In this document: positions 7,219 to 17,003 of the stretch, piece after piece
How the letters are laid out: each line of letters opens with the position of its first letter
Position numbering within the stretch: position 1 is the stretch's first letter
Program-made: the position numbers and the translations under genes
From: UBA9732 sp963606545
Lineage (GTDB): Bacteria; Spirochaetota; Spirochaetia; Sphaerochaetales; Sphaerochaetaceae
Assembly: GCA_963606545.1 (NCBI GenBank)
Contig: CAVCYP010000004.1
Location: 1 to 61,595 of the forward strand
Direction of reading: 5' to 3'
Length of the DNA: 61,595 bases
Notes under the pieces: generated by a model
The model's input: the letters and a program-made list of their open reading frames with translations, nothing else
Told to the model about the DNA's origin: nothing
Database searches by the model: none

Positions 7219-7749
7219 ATGCCTAAAATCATTGTCTTTCTAGGAAACCCAGGAGCACAATACAAACGGACAAGGCATAATGCCGGCTGGCTGGTTTGTG
7301 ATGCGCTCACTGAAAAGAATGGTATAAATCAAACTTGGATGACTAAGTTCCATTCTCTATACCTAAAAGCGGGCAATCTCCTCCTTCTAAAACCTCAAAC
7401 CTACATGAATGAAAGTGGCCTTGCAGTTCAAGAAGCTGCAAAATTCTACGCAATAGAGCCAGACTCTATACTGATTGTGCATGACGATGTAGAATTACCC
7501 TTTGGCACTGTAAAACTGCAACAAGGAGGAGGTTTGGGAGGACATAATGGACTTAAATCCATTAAAACCCATTTGGGAACAGATAGTTTTTGCAGGCTAA
7601 GAATTGGAGTTGGAAGACCACCAAGCCCTATTTCAGTTGCAGATTTTGTTTTAGGAAGATTTTCTCCAGAAGAAGAAAAAATCCTCCCTCAAATATTAGA
7701 TAAGGCAATAGATAGTGCAAATCAGTTCACCTTAAAAGGAATCAAATAA
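7219..7749 (+). CDS. pth: Peptidyl-tRNA hydrolase
   Basis: A 176-residue cytoplasmic enzyme that releases tRNA from stalled peptidyl-tRNA. Conserved Pth features are visible: FLGNPG at the N-terminus, RTRHNAGW with the catalytic His near residue 21, KPQTYMNESG with the catalytic Asn, HDDVELPFG with the catalytic Asp, and GGGLGGHNGLKSI. Length is near the usual 180-190. The stop overlaps the next start (TAATG), so the GH13 protein is translationally coupled to it, which is an unusual pairing. Confidence 0.96.
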   Translation: MPKIIVFLGNPGAQYKRTRHNAGWLVCDALTEKNGINQTWMTKFHSLYLKAGNLLLLKPQTYMNESGLAVQEAAKFYAIEPDSILIVHDDVELPFGTVKLQQGGGLGGHNGLKSIKTHLGTDSFCRLRIGVGRPPSPISVADFVLGRFSPEEEKILPQILDKAIDSANQFTLKGIK

Positions 7750-10700
7750 TGAAAAACCGAGATTTTAGAATTTCAGAAATCAGCAGAACAGAGATGTCCT
7801 ATGAGTCTCCTGTTTTTGAGACCTCGAATAAAATCAATGAGATGTATAGACAAGCTCAGGAGGTTACTTTTATTTACAATGAAAGTCATGACCGCCCTCT
7901 ATCGGCTGCAAATGTGCATATTTGTGCTGTTTTGCATCTTGTTTATCAAACCGTCATTTCTGCCTACCTTAGAGGAACCGACTCAGACCCTTTCTCAAGA
8001 ATCCGAGTCTTGGCTGAAAAGAATGAAGCGGCTAAAGAAGTTTTAAGTTTTTACAGCAAGACTTTTCCTTCTAAACTAAGTGATGCAAGATTTGATTCCT
8101 TAGAGGAAACTGCCAGAGCTTTCTTTGTTCACCAGGTGCTTGAAGCAAACCCTGCAATAATTACAGCAACTGGGGATATGCTACAACAAAGCAATATTGA
8201 ATTCCCACAGGGAACAAAAGCAGTGATTGCCATGATGGGAAGCTACCTAAAAGGGACTAATTTCACAGAGAATACAGAAAATGCTGATGACTTATTCTCT
8301 TTTCTCACCATGCCGGCAAGACTTTTCCCTGATTCACTATTAAAACAGCTGGAATATATTTCTGAGCACTGGGATTTATTGATACCAGATGAACTTTCAG
8401 CCCTATTAACCAAGGCCCAAGACTACCTCAGAGAGGAAACCAAGCCTCATTTTGAAGGTGCAGGCCCAGGTCCAATTGATGTTCCAGATTTCAAACAAGA
8501 AGATTCAGATTATGAAATGTTCACTCCAGACAAAAACTGGATGCCAAATGTCGTTATGATGGCAAAGAGTACCCTAGTTTGGCTGGATCAACTTTCAAAG
8601 AAATACAAAAGGGATATCTCTAGACTAGATCAAGTACCAGATGAAGAGCTGGAGGAATTAAAAGCAAGTGGCTTCACCGCCCTATGGCTCATTGGCCTTT
8701 GGGAGAGAAGCTCTGCCTCAAAGAATATAAAAGTCTTATGTGGAAATCCTGATGCAGAAGCTTCGGCCTATTCTCTGAAGGGCTACACTATTGCTTCAAG
8801 ACTTGGCGGTTGGGAGGCTCTAAATAATTTAAAGGCCAGATGTTGGGATAGAGGTATTAGACTGGCAAGCGATATGGTTCCAAACCACACCGGTCTTGAT
8901 AGTGATTGGGTAATTAATCACAGTGAATATTTTATGCAACAAGCCTACCCTCCGTTCCCATCCTATACGTATAACGGACCAAATTTATCCAATGACAGTC
9001 GCGTAGATATCAGAATTGAAGATCACTACTATGATAGAACTGATGCAGCCGTTACGTTCCGCAGAATAGATAACCAAACAGGACAAGTGTCCTATATCTT
9101 CCATGGTAATGATGGAACAACAATGCCCTGGAATGACACTGCACAGTTAGATTTTCTCAATCCAGTCACAAGAGAGGCCATCATTCAACAAATTCTTGAA
9201 GTTGCTAGAAACTTCCACATCATTAGATTTGATGCAGCAATGACCCTTGCAAAACGCCACATTCAGAGACTTTGGTATCCAAAACCAGGTACGGGTGGAG
9301 ACATTGCAGGACGCATTCCTTATGAAATGTCGGAGGAAGAATTCAACAGGAGAATTCCTAACGAATTCTGGAGAGAAGTAGTAGACAGAATCTCCCAAGA
9401 ACTGCCTGACACCCTTCTTATTGCAGAAGCTTTTTGGATGATGGAAAGTTACTTTGTTAGAACTCTTGGAATGCATAGAGTTTACAACAGTGCTTTCATG
9501 CACATGATTAAAAATCAGGACAACGAGAAGTATAGAGACATGATAAAAGCAACCATTGCCTTTGATCCTGAAATTCTCAAACGTTATGTAAATTTCATGA
9601 ATAACCCAGACGAAGATACCGCCATTGCTCAGTTTGGAGATTCAGACAAATACTTTGGGGCCTGTACCCTGCTTTCCACTATGCCAGGACTTCCAATGTT
9701 TGGCCACGGTCAAATTGAAGGCTTTAGGGAAAAATATGGAATGGAATACCAGAGAGCCTATTGGGATGAAAAACCAAATGAGAGACTAATTGAAGAGCAC
9801 AGGAGAAAAATCTTCCCTCTGCTCAAAATGAGACACCTATTTTCTGAATCCAAGTATTTCCAACTCTTTGACGTAAGAACGAATGACGGAAATATTGCTG
9901 AATCTGTCTTTGCCTACACCAATGGAGATGACCAGCAAATGGCCCTTGTCCTCTACAACAACCAGTATGAACATGTTGAAGGTGTCATAACAGAATCTTC
10001 TCCTAAATTGGTAAGAAACGGAGAAGACAGAAGACTTGAAACCGTCTCAATTGCTAAGAGTCTACGGCTTTCAAGAGGCGTCAGAAGATACGTAATTTAT
10101 AAGAATTTTAATGACGGCCTATTTTATCTAATGCCTTCTGTCAAACTCTATGAAGAAGGTCTAAAAGTGTCCTTAAATGGCTATCAGACCAAAGTTTTTA
10201 CTAATATATACGAGATTGAGGACATTGATGGCATCTATCAGAAGCTTTATGAAAAGATGGGAAATAGAGGTATGGCAGACCTTGATTATGAAATGAAAAT
10301 GCTCTACCTAGAACCTTTCTTTGATGCTGTTGAACCTATAAAGAATCAAAAATTTATTAAAGATTTAAAGACCCTCTTAAATGGCTCTTCTACTAGCTCT
10401 AATAAAAAAGGTGTCCTGCAAACCTTGGGAACCTGCTACACCTACATGGAAGAACTAAACGGCCTATTTGAAAAGCTTGGCCTTCATCCAAAGAGAATGA
10501 AAGCTCAAACCATCCTAGAGATGATTAACAACCTTGAAATCATCTGTAAAACAAAACCTTTCCAAAATGGGAATTTGATTATGGAAGACAGCCTAGCAAC
10601 GGTAGCTTCAGCAGCTTTCCTTGAAATGCCTTTCCTCCATTCTGATAATTCAACCCTTGAAGACACTGTAAAGATTGCAAGAATTCTTCACTTGGATAGG

Positions 10701-11000
10701 CTCTTTGAGGTTCAGCCAACAATGGCTATTCGTTGTGGAATTCTTACCTGCACAACACCAAAGGACATTAATAATCTTCTTAAAGACAAAACCTTCCAAA
10801 TGCTTATTGGTTGCAATGAGTATCAAGGCGTCCATTGGTACAGAGGGGAAGCCTTCCAAGAAGCCTTGTACCTTAATGTTTTGTCCAAAGCAGTGAACAA
10901 TAAAGGCATAAGGGACCTTTCAGAAACAGAAAAAGAACTTGATAAGTGGTTAAGACGTAATAGCCAAGCAAATTACCGACTAAATAATTTGCTTGAATAA
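7749..11000 (+). CDS. Large GH13-type alpha-amylase family protein (1083 aa)
   Basis: The central region (about residues 280-800) is a GH13 barrel. DMVPNHTG near residue 375 is conserved region I. FDAAMT supplies the likely nucleophile Asp495, AEAFW the acid/base Glu560, and NNPDED the third acid, Asp621. The N-terminal 270 residues look mainly helical, and the last 280 residues do not match an amylase beta-domain I recognise. GH13 enzymes cleave or transfer alpha-glucosidic linkages, so a glycogen or maltodextrin role is plausible. No signal peptide is visible, so it is probably cytoplasmic. It is coupled to pth by TAATG. Exact specificity is unknown. Confidence 0.85.
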   Translation: MKNRDFRISEISRTEMSYESPVFETSNKINEMYRQAQEVTFIYNESHDRPLSAANVHICAVLHLVYQTVISAYLRGTDSDPFSRIRVLAEKNEAAKEVLSFYSKTFPSKLSDARFDSLEETARAFFVHQVLEANPAIITATGDMLQQSNIEFPQGTKAVIAMMGSYLKGTNFTENTENADDLFSFLTMPARLFPDSLLKQLEYISEHWDLLIPDELSALLTKAQDYLREETKPHFEGAGPGPIDVPDFKQEDSDYEMFTPDKNWMPNVVMMAKSTLVWLDQLSKKYKRDISRLDQVPDEELEELKASGFTALWLIGLWERSSASKNIKVLCGNPDAEASAYSLKGYTIASRLGGWEALNNLKARCWDRGIRLASDMVPNHTGLDSDWVINHSEYFMQQAYPPFPSYTYNGPNLSNDSRVDIRIEDHYYDRTDAAVTFRRIDNQTGQVSYIFHGNDGTTMPWNDTAQLDFLNPVTREAIIQQILEVARNFHIIRFDAAMTLAKRHIQRLWYPKPGTGGDIAGRIPYEMSEEEFNRRIPNEFWREVVDRISQELPDTLLIAEAFWMMESYFVRTLGMHRVYNSAFMHMIKNQDNEKYRDMIKATIAFDPEILKRYVNFMNNPDEDTAIAQFGDSDKYFGACTLLSTMPGLPMFGHGQIEGFREKYGMEYQRAYWDEKPNERLIEEHRRKIFPLLKMRHLFSESKYFQLFDVRTNDGNIAESVFAYTNGDDQQMALVLYNNQYEHVEGVITESSPKLVRNGEDRRLETVSIAKSLRLSRGVRRYVIYKNFNDGLFYLMPSVKLYEEGLKVSLNGYQTKVFTNIYEIEDIDGIYQKLYEKMGNRGMADLDYEMKMLYLEPFFDAVEPIKNQKFIKDLKTLLNGSSTSSNKKGVLQTLGTCYTYMEELNGLFEKLGLHPKRMKAQTILEMINNLEIICKTKPFQNGNLIMEDSLATVASAAFLEMPFLHSDNSTLEDTVKIARILHLDRLFEVQPTMAIRCGILTCTTPKDINNLLKDKTFQMLIGCNEYQGVHWYRGEAFQEALYLNVLSKAVNNKGIRDLSETEKELDKWLRRNSQANYRLNNLLE

Positions 11001-11007
11001 GGCCATC

Positions 11008-11037
11008 TAGACAACTGTCACCACTTATAAATATAAT
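11008..11037 (+). promoter_or_regulatory. Promoter of the symporter operon, leaderless geometry
   Basis: TAGACA (11008-11013), 18-bp spacer, TATAAT (11032-11037), then eight bases to the ATG at 11046. The -10 is perfect. A transcript would start one or two bases before the codon. Confidence 0.55.
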
Positions 11038-11045
11038 TATGGGAT

Positions 11046-12311
11046 ATGAAGACTTGGTTGACATACTTAGCGGCCGCAGCAATGGGGCTTGCCTTTCAGG
11101 TTAATTTCAAAGAAAGTTCATTCTTTTACTCGACAATGAACTTTATGGCTAATGTAACTTTAAAGCTGGGAATCTTTATGGTATTCCCACTAGTTCTCAT
11201 TACAATGACGGCTGGAACAGCTTCCCTTACAAGAAAGAAGGGCGCCAATGGTTTTGTTTGGCTTTCCTCCATCTTCTGGAGCCTCTTAACAACTGCGCTT
11301 CTTTCTGTTTCTGCAGCATTACTTTTCAAAGTTTTCCCTATTGCATTCCCGTCAAAATCAGTATCATCAGCAAATTCAGAGGCCGCTTCTCAACTTGTTA
11401 CTGCTTTATCTCAGTCAACAATTACAAAACTTTCAAGTGCAAACCCTCTTTCAATTAATTTGTTTTTAAACCTAATTAAGTCCTCAGACTGTCTTATTCC
11501 TATCATCTTGATAGCCTTAATCATGGGTTACGCACTAAGACCAACCACAGAAATTATTCGTCCGGCCTACATTGTCCTCAATTCTTTAAGTGAAGTCATG
11601 TATAGACTGGTCAAAAAAATCTCACAACTTATGTGGATTGCCGTGTTCTTCATCTCTGGCGTTTGGTTTGAAACCCTTTGGGCGGACAGAACCATCTTTG
11701 CCTCTTGGCGCTTTGTTGTGATGTTCTGTATTGTAGGTTTCTCCACACTTTTAATCATCCTTCCATTGATTTACGCCATCGCTACCGGCTTTAAGAGAAA
11801 TCCGTACACCCAAATCAAACGCCTTCTTTCAGCCTCCGCAGCCGCCTTCTTCTCAGTAAACTACATGTTCAGCCTCCCAGCGCTCTATACCGATTGTCGT
11901 ATAAATTTAGGCATCCAAAAGCGGGTAGTTGCAACAGCTCTTCCTATTCATAGTGTAATTACAAAAGGCGGAAGTGCAATGATTGGAACCTTGTGTTCCT
12001 GTTCACTGGTCTTGGCCGTCAGTGGAAGAATGCCAACCACAACTGAGCTAATCACAATTGCCCTTGCTTGCACCATTGTAAGCTTTGTTAGCTGTCTTCA
12101 TGCTGGTTATGAAGTTCTCTTCTGCTCAGCTATGGCAATGAGCTTAATCAATTCAAGTGCAACAAGCATGGCAATCTCGCTTTTGGGAGTTCTTCCAATG
12201 ATGAATGGAATTGCACTTTTGTTTGACACCCTCCTTGCTGGTCTTGGAACCAGCTTTACAGCAGTTCATCTTAACGCAGACTGCAACATTAGGGAGAAGG
12301 ATATAGTTTAA
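11046..12311 (+). CDS. Dicarboxylate/amino acid:cation symporter (DAACS) family protein
   Basis: A 421-residue membrane protein with about eight hydrophobic segments. The pattern MVFPLVLITMTAGTASL near residue 40 resembles the conserved P-L-V-F/I segment of glutamate/dicarboxylate symporters. The serine-rich hairpin AAAFFSVNYMF and the later LPIHSVITKGGSAMIG and INSSATSMAISLLG stretches are also in the expected order. It would use Na+ or H+ to import an acidic substrate. The serine-rich HP1 loop and NMDGT motif are divergent, so substrate is uncertain. The stop is coupled to the next gene by ATGA-type overlap at 12311. Confidence 0.7.
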   Translation: MKTWLTYLAAAAMGLAFQVNFKESSFFYSTMNFMANVTLKLGIFMVFPLVLITMTAGTASLTRKKGANGFVWLSSIFWSLLTTALLSVSAALLFKVFPIAFPSKSVSSANSEAASQLVTALSQSTITKLSSANPLSINLFLNLIKSSDCLIPIILIALIMGYALRPTTEIIRPAYIVLNSLSEVMYRLVKKISQLMWIAVFFISGVWFETLWADRTIFASWRFVVMFCIVGFSTLLIILPLIYAIATGFKRNPYTQIKRLLSASAAAFFSVNYMFSLPALYTDCRINLGIQKRVVATALPIHSVITKGGSAMIGTLCSCSLVLAVSGRMPTTTELITIALACTIVSFVSCLHAGYEVLFCSAMAMSLINSSATSMAISLLGVLPMMNGIALLFDTLLAGLGTSFTAVHLNADCNIREKDIV

Positions 12312-13069
12312 TGAGAAGTAAAGCTTTAATCATAGTTTTGCTAATCCTTCTTCTCTCTATTTTAGCCTTATGCCTCACTGCTGCTTTGAATGGAGGATTA
12401 GTTCTCTATTCAAGTGAAAGTACAACCTTGAAAGATTATTTTCCATTTGGAGAATCTATCTTACGGACGTTATCCTTATTGGCTTTCACTCTTATTTACT
12501 GCAAAACTTGGTACTATGGAGAATCTCCTGGAAATGCTTTTGCAGACCTTTTTTTATTGTCTGCTGCTCTCCTAGAAACAAGAGTTTTTTTTCATTACAC
12601 AGAACTTACAGGACAATGTTTTATTCCACCTGTTGTACTAGAGAGAATACAAATTGGTGCTGTTGTTTTAATACTTCTTTCAACAATTAGCGCTGCTCTA
12701 TATTATCAAAACAACGAATACAGCGCCGTTTCCTTCTTAAAAGGTATAAGTCTGGGAATTGCCATTATTCTAGGGCTTCTTCTGCCACTATCACCCTCTT
12801 ACGAAAATATTTTTACATCTATTCCCTCTTTTTGGATTTTAGTAATACTTAGCGCAGTTGCTTTTATAGCAAACCTAATTTTAATGTTTACAGACCCACC
12901 TGGAATTGGAACTTTCAAACATCTTACTTCAATAGTCCTTATTGAAGGCATTTTTGTAACGTTCTATTTCAGTCTGCCTTATTCAGACTTAATTGGTTCA
13001 ATATTACTGACACTTGGATACATAGCAAATTCCATTCTCTCAGCAAGAAATTCAATTAGTCTGTATTAA
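12311..13069 (+). CDS. Hypothetical polytopic membrane protein
   Basis: A 252-residue protein with about seven hydrophobic segments spread along its length, no recognisable motif and no signal peptide beyond the first membrane segment (residues 5-28). It overlaps the symporter stop and is followed 18 bases later by a GT4 glycosyltransferase with its own Shine-Dalgarno site, so it sits mid-operon. It could be an accessory of either neighbour, but nothing in the sequence decides this. Confidence 0.6.
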   Translation: MRSKALIIVLLILLLSILALCLTAALNGGLVLYSSESTTLKDYFPFGESILRTLSLLAFTLIYCKTWYYGESPGNAFADLFLLSAALLETRVFFHYTELTGQCFIPPVVLERIQIGAVVLILLSTISAALYYQNNEYSAVSFLKGISLGIAIILGLLLPLSPSYENIFTSIPSFWILVILSAVAFIANLILMFTDPPGIGTFKHLTSIVLIEGIFVTFYFSLPYSDLIGSILLTLGYIANSILSARNSISLY

Positions 13070-13087
13070 AAACCCTTGGAGGTAAAA

Positions 13088-14257
13088 ATGGTTATTGGAC
13101 AATTTGGAGAATCCTTTATCCCTGTATTTGACGGAGTAGGAAGAGTAATGAAAGCCTATGCGGACACAATGTCTGCCAGAGGCAATGAAGTTTACGTCAT
13201 AACTCCAATGTATGACACCGGCTACAGAGGAGTTTATCCTTACGAAATAGTTGACTTCCTCTCCGTAAAACTATCCCCAAAACTTCCCTGGAGAGTTGGT
13301 TTCAAGCACTTTGACCCTCATTTTGTATCCAGAATGCACCATATTGATTTGGATATTTGTCATGTTCATGGTCCAGCCTTTGCCGGCAACATTGGAATTC
13401 ATTACGCAAAAAGCAAGGGCATTCCAGTAATTGGCTCCTTCCACACCAAATTCTATGACGATATTCTTGAAGTCACAAAAATGAAATCTGTTGCCAAGGT
13501 GGGAGCAAAGATAGTTGCAGACTTCTACAGCCAGTGCGATGAAGTCTGGGCAGTCTCAGAAGGCACAGGAGAGACTCTTAAAGAGTACGGCTATAAAGGC
13601 GATGTAATTGTCATGCCAAACGGCACCAATAAGAGAGTCCTTCATGCAGATCTAATCCCATGGGTCAGATCCAAATATGGTATTCATGGCGATAAACCAG
13701 TAATCCTCTTTGTTGGACAAATCAACTGGAAGAAAAACCTAAAGAGAGTCATTGAAGCCTGCGGACTTCTAAAAAAGCAAGGTAATGACTTCCAACTGGT
13801 GCTTGCAGGCCAGGGGCCAGACGAACAAGGAGTAAGAGACCTAGCAGAACATTGCGGAATAACTTCCAATCTTATAATGACAGGACATCTTCAGAATTTT
13901 GAAATTCTGGACTGCATTTACTACATTGCAGACCTCTTTCTCTTCCCTTCTGTTTATGACAATGCTCCAATGGTTCTAAGAGAAGCCGCCGCTCAATATA
14001 CTCCAGGCCTTGTTGCTGCAGGTTCTTGCACCGCAGAAGTCATTCAGGATGGCGTAAACGGCCTTCTTGCACAGGATGACGACCAAGCCATCTGCAACAA
14101 AATTGAAAATTTCTTCAAGCTTCCAGAAGATCAAAGAAAAGCAATGGGAAAAGCCGCCTACGATACCATCCCAATCCCATGGGACGGAGAATTGATGGAT
14201 ACAATCCTAGGAAGATATCAGAACCTCATAGACAAGTACAAACAAGCTACCTATTAA
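13088..14257 (+). CDS. GT4-family glycosyltransferase
   Basis: A 389-residue cytoplasmic or membrane-associated enzyme with two Rossmann-like halves. The N-terminal half has FDGVGRVMKAYADTMSARG and HVHGPAF. The donor half has ILFVGQINWKKNLKRVIEA, LVLAGQGPDEQ and the C-terminal PSVYDNAPMVLREA region, where the usual E-x7-E motif begins with Asp. It transfers a nucleotide-activated sugar with retention, possibly to a lipid or glycan. GGAGG precedes the ATG at 13088. A TTG at 13076 overlaps the ribosome-binding site and was rejected. The stop shares bases with the convergent GH2 stop. Confidence 0.82.
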   Translation: MVIGQFGESFIPVFDGVGRVMKAYADTMSARGNEVYVITPMYDTGYRGVYPYEIVDFLSVKLSPKLPWRVGFKHFDPHFVSRMHHIDLDICHVHGPAFAGNIGIHYAKSKGIPVIGSFHTKFYDDILEVTKMKSVAKVGAKIVADFYSQCDEVWAVSEGTGETLKEYGYKGDVIVMPNGTNKRVLHADLIPWVRSKYGIHGDKPVILFVGQINWKKNLKRVIEACGLLKKQGNDFQLVLAGQGPDEQGVRDLAEHCGITSNLIMTGHLQNFEILDCIYYIADLFLFPSVYDNAPMVLREAAAQYTPGLVAAGSCTAEVIQDGVNGLLAQDDDQAICNKIENFFKLPEDQRKAMGKAAYDTIPIPWDGELMDTILGRYQNLIDKYKQATY

Positions 14258-15918
14258 TCCTGTTGAAGCTTCTTTGAGATTTCCAACACAGGTTTTTGAA
14301 GCACCTTAAGCTCCTCTCTGTCATAGGTTATTAGACCGTTAGTTTCCTGCTCTACATCAGAAAGTTGGGTATAAATTGCAGCAGCTAGCCCCTTTCGCTT
14401 TGCAGGAAGGATTTGCTTCTCATAAAGTTTGACAATAGCCTGAGTCAGCTCCAATTTAGACCTCAGCTTCTTGTAGATAAAGCTCTTTTTCCCCGTAGTA
14501 TTTGTATCATATCCATAGCCCCCGAACTCTGTAAGAATCACACAACGCCCCTGCTTATCCTTGTGAAATCTGTACGGCCTAAAGTAAACGTGAAGGCTCT
14601 TGAAATCCCCTATCCCCTGGTCTTGCCAGCCCGATGCATGATCAATAGTCCTGCTGTTATCTAGCGCCTTAATATTCTCAACTATCCTTGCACTATCAAA
14701 CTGTCCCCACCCTTCATTAAAAGGAACCCACATTGCAAGAGAAATCACATTAAACAAATGTTCCACCGTTTCATAAGCCTCTTGTTCCCAGATCTGACGT
14801 TCCTGCTCATCTTCTCTGGCAAACTTCTCATACTTATTATCTTTAAGATGAGAACCAATAATTAAAGGAAAGGTCACAGTTGATGTCTTATATTTTCCAC
14901 CTCCAGAAACCATGTCTTGCCAAACCAACATGCCAAGTTTGTCACAATGATAGTACCATCTAAGAGGTTCAATCTTTATGTGTTTTCTTAGGGTATTAAA
15001 GCCTAAGTCTTTCATTGTTTTAATATCATTTATGAAATCCTTGTCTGACTGTGGAGTATAAAAGCCATTCTTATAATAGCCTTGATCCAATAGACCATGA
15101 TGAAAATATGGCCTACCATTCAATAATAGGACATTGTTTGAATTTTTATCCTTTCCTATACCAAAAGTTCTAAGTCCAACATAACCACTGACTTTATCTT
15201 CTTTAGCGGTGATTACAAAATCATAAAGAAAAGGATCTTCAGGCGTCCAACAATGGGCCTTTGGTATATTAACCCTGAAAGTAGTTCTCGTTTGAAACTC
15301 ATACTCTTTTTCAAGAAGCTTTAATTTGCAAGGGCACTCAGAACCATCATTCATGAAAACGGTAAGATAAAAGCCTTGTAAGTCAGGGAGTATCTTATAT
15401 TTTTTGATATAGGTACAAGGAACTTTTTCCATCCAAACCGTCTGCCAGATTCCACTGGTTTGAGGATACCAAATTCCCCCAGGATTGCTACTCTGCTTTC
15501 CTCTTGAAATCTCCTTGGTATCTCCAGGATCTTGCACCAAAACATCTAAGTCAAATTCTCTTTCCTTTACCTCAACCTCAAAGGGTAAATAGCCACCTAT
15601 ATGCTCAAAAACCTGTTGGCTATTAATATAAACTAGAGTCCTATAATCAACGGCACCAAAGTGGAGAATTAATTTCTCTCTCTTAAAATCTATCGGGTCA
15701 GGGAAAGCTACGTGGCGGCTGTAACGCATGGTTTCGTGTGCCTGCAGAGTTCGCTGTACACCACTAGAAACGCTCTCTGGAGAGTATGGCACTAAAATGG
15801 AATAGGTTTTTGCCTCTTTGCCGTCCGATATAAACTGTAAACTCCATAGGCCATTTAGGCAGAGATAGCTGTCCCTTTTCATTTGGGGTCTTGGATATTC
15901 ACTTAAAGGTACGTTCAT
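14254..15918 (-). CDS. Glycoside hydrolase family 2 protein
   Basis: A 554-residue protein without a signal peptide. The N-terminal sugar-binding jelly roll (LNGLWSLQF, then YSRHVAFPDP, LHFGAVDYRTLVYIN) is typical of GH2. The barrel has FNTLRKHIKIEP, the acid/base in PFNEGW (Glu402) and the nucleophile in LTEFGG (Glu464). It lacks the long C-terminal domains of LacZ and is closer in size to beta-glucuronidase-like members. It probably hydrolyses a beta-glycoside taken up by the cell. GGAGG lies seven bases before the ATG at 15918, so the upstream TTG at 15930 was rejected. Confidence 0.88.
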   Translation of the reverse strand: MNVPLSEYPRPQMKRDSYLCLNGLWSLQFISDGKEAKTYSILVPYSPESVSSGVQRTLQAHETMRYSRHVAFPDPIDFKREKLILHFGAVDYRTLVYINSQQVFEHIGGYLPFEVEVKEREFDLDVLVQDPGDTKEISRGKQSSNPGGIWYPQTSGIWQTVWMEKVPCTYIKKYKILPDLQGFYLTVFMNDGSECPCKLKLLEKEYEFQTRTTFRVNIPKAHCWTPEDPFLYDFVITAKEDKVSGYVGLRTFGIGKDKNSNNVLLLNGRPYFHHGLLDQGYYKNGFYTPQSDKDFINDIKTMKDLGFNTLRKHIKIEPLRWYYHCDKLGMLVWQDMVSGGGKYKTSTVTFPLIIGSHLKDNKYEKFAREDEQERQIWEQEAYETVEHLFNVISLAMWVPFNEGWGQFDSARIVENIKALDNSRTIDHASGWQDQGIGDFKSLHVYFRPYRFHKDKQGRCVILTEFGGYGYDTNTTGKKSFIYKKLRSKLELTQAIVKLYEKQILPAKRKGLAAAIYTQLSDVEQETNGLITYDREELKVLQKPVLEISKKLQQD

Positions 15919-15990
15919 GGGATCCTCCAAGGCCTATAATAGCATAAGGCCTCCTCTTTTGGTTATAATAAAGAAAACACAGGAGGAATA

Positions 15991-16770
15991 ATGCGTCTTT
16001 TTTTACTTCCCAAAACCTTCAATGGAGAACCTTCAATATTACTAACCGGCAAAGAGTATAATTATCTTGTCAGAGCCTTAAGATTAAAAGAAGGACAAAA
16101 GCTTATGGGAAGAGACGTCAAGGGATTCTTATGGGAGCTAACAATAGCTCAGATAACCAAAAGCAGCTGCATTTTGGAAGCAACACCTTCAAAAGAGGCT
16201 ACTGAGTTCACAGATTCACTTCCTGAAGCTAGACCTCTAAAACCCATTATTCTATATCAATGTCTTCCAAAGGGAAGAAAGCTTGATGACATTATAAAAA
16301 AAGCAACGGAAGCAGGAGTTAAAACCATTGTTTTGGTTAACAGCGAAAACTGTGTTGCTAATATGAACGGAAAAGAAGCTTCTAAACTCGCCAGATTTGA
16401 TTCAATTATTAAAGAAGCAATACAACAAAGTGGATCTATGATACCTACTACAGTTGAAGGTCCAATAAAGATCAAAGACATCCCGGAAGATCTTAAAAAA
16501 AGAGCAAAGAGTGAGCCTACCTTGGGCCTCGTGCTTCATCAGTGCAAGCTAGAAGAAGACCAAAGTGACCTTCTCTCTGTAGTAAAAGGCTTTGTTGGCA
16601 CCACTGCCCTCGTTGTTGGTTCTGAAGGTGGACTTACAGACAAAGAATGCGAGCTTTTATTAGAGGCAGATTTTAAAGCTATTTTATTGAAAACAAACAT
16701 ATTAAGATGTGAAACAGCCTCAATTTACGCAATTGGAGCCGTTCAAACAATCCTTGAAACAACTTGTTAA
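15991..16770 (+). CDS. rsmE: 16S rRNA m3U1498 methyltransferase RsmE
   Basis: A 259-residue SPOUT-family methyltransferase acting on the 30S subunit. The N-terminal PUA-like part is followed by CLPKGRKLDDIIKKATEAGV, then the knot-forming VVGSEGGLTDKECELL and the C-terminal ILRCETASIYAIG, which binds S-adenosylmethionine. The length is usual. AGGAGG precedes the ATG, and a TATAAT lies about 17 bases upstream of the ribosome-binding site. It is divergent from the GH2 gene. Confidence 0.93.
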   Translation: MRLFLLPKTFNGEPSILLTGKEYNYLVRALRLKEGQKLMGRDVKGFLWELTIAQITKSSCILEATPSKEATEFTDSLPEARPLKPIILYQCLPKGRKLDDIIKKATEAGVKTIVLVNSENCVANMNGKEASKLARFDSIIKEAIQQSGSMIPTTVEGPIKIKDIPEDLKKRAKSEPTLGLVLHQCKLEEDQSDLLSVVKGFVGTTALVVGSEGGLTDKECELLLEADFKAILLKTNILRCETASIYAIGAVQTILETTC

Positions 16771-16950
16771 TAACTTGTGCAAAACTTTTGTGGAAAACTC
16801 AAAATATTGCTTAAACAAAACTATAAAAAATACTTAAAAAGTTATATAACTTTTAAACAAATTGTCACATTTATCTAACCGCTAATTCTTTATTATATAA
16901 GGTTTTATTTTTTACTAACCGCCTGATTAGTACCAAACTTGGAAGGATAT

Positions 16951-16988
16951 AAAAAACCCTCCCTAGGATAGTTCCTAACAGGAGGGGT
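16951..16988 (-). terminator. Intrinsic terminator of the S41 protease gene
   Basis: On the minus strand ACCCCTCC pairs with GGAGGGT-side bases (one bulge), with an inner TAGGA/TCCTA stem, and ends in six T. It lies about 120 bases past the stop codon. Confidence 0.7.
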
Positions 16989-16994
16989 ATAGGT

Positions 16995-17003
16995 TGTGCA
17001 TAA
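16995..17003 (-). promoter_or_regulatory. DnaA box (TTATGCACA)
   Basis: This matches TTATNCACA perfectly on the minus strand and is identical over ten bases to the box in the rpmH promoter. It overlaps the 12-bp direct repeat. Confidence 0.5.

Noticed and set aside
13076..13087. TTG start for the GT4 gene
   Set aside because: The TTG lies in the Shine-Dalgarno GGAGG. The ATG at 13088 is correctly spaced.
15919..15930. TTG start for the GH2 gene
   Set aside because: Same situation: it is part of the ribosome-binding site before the ATG at 15918.
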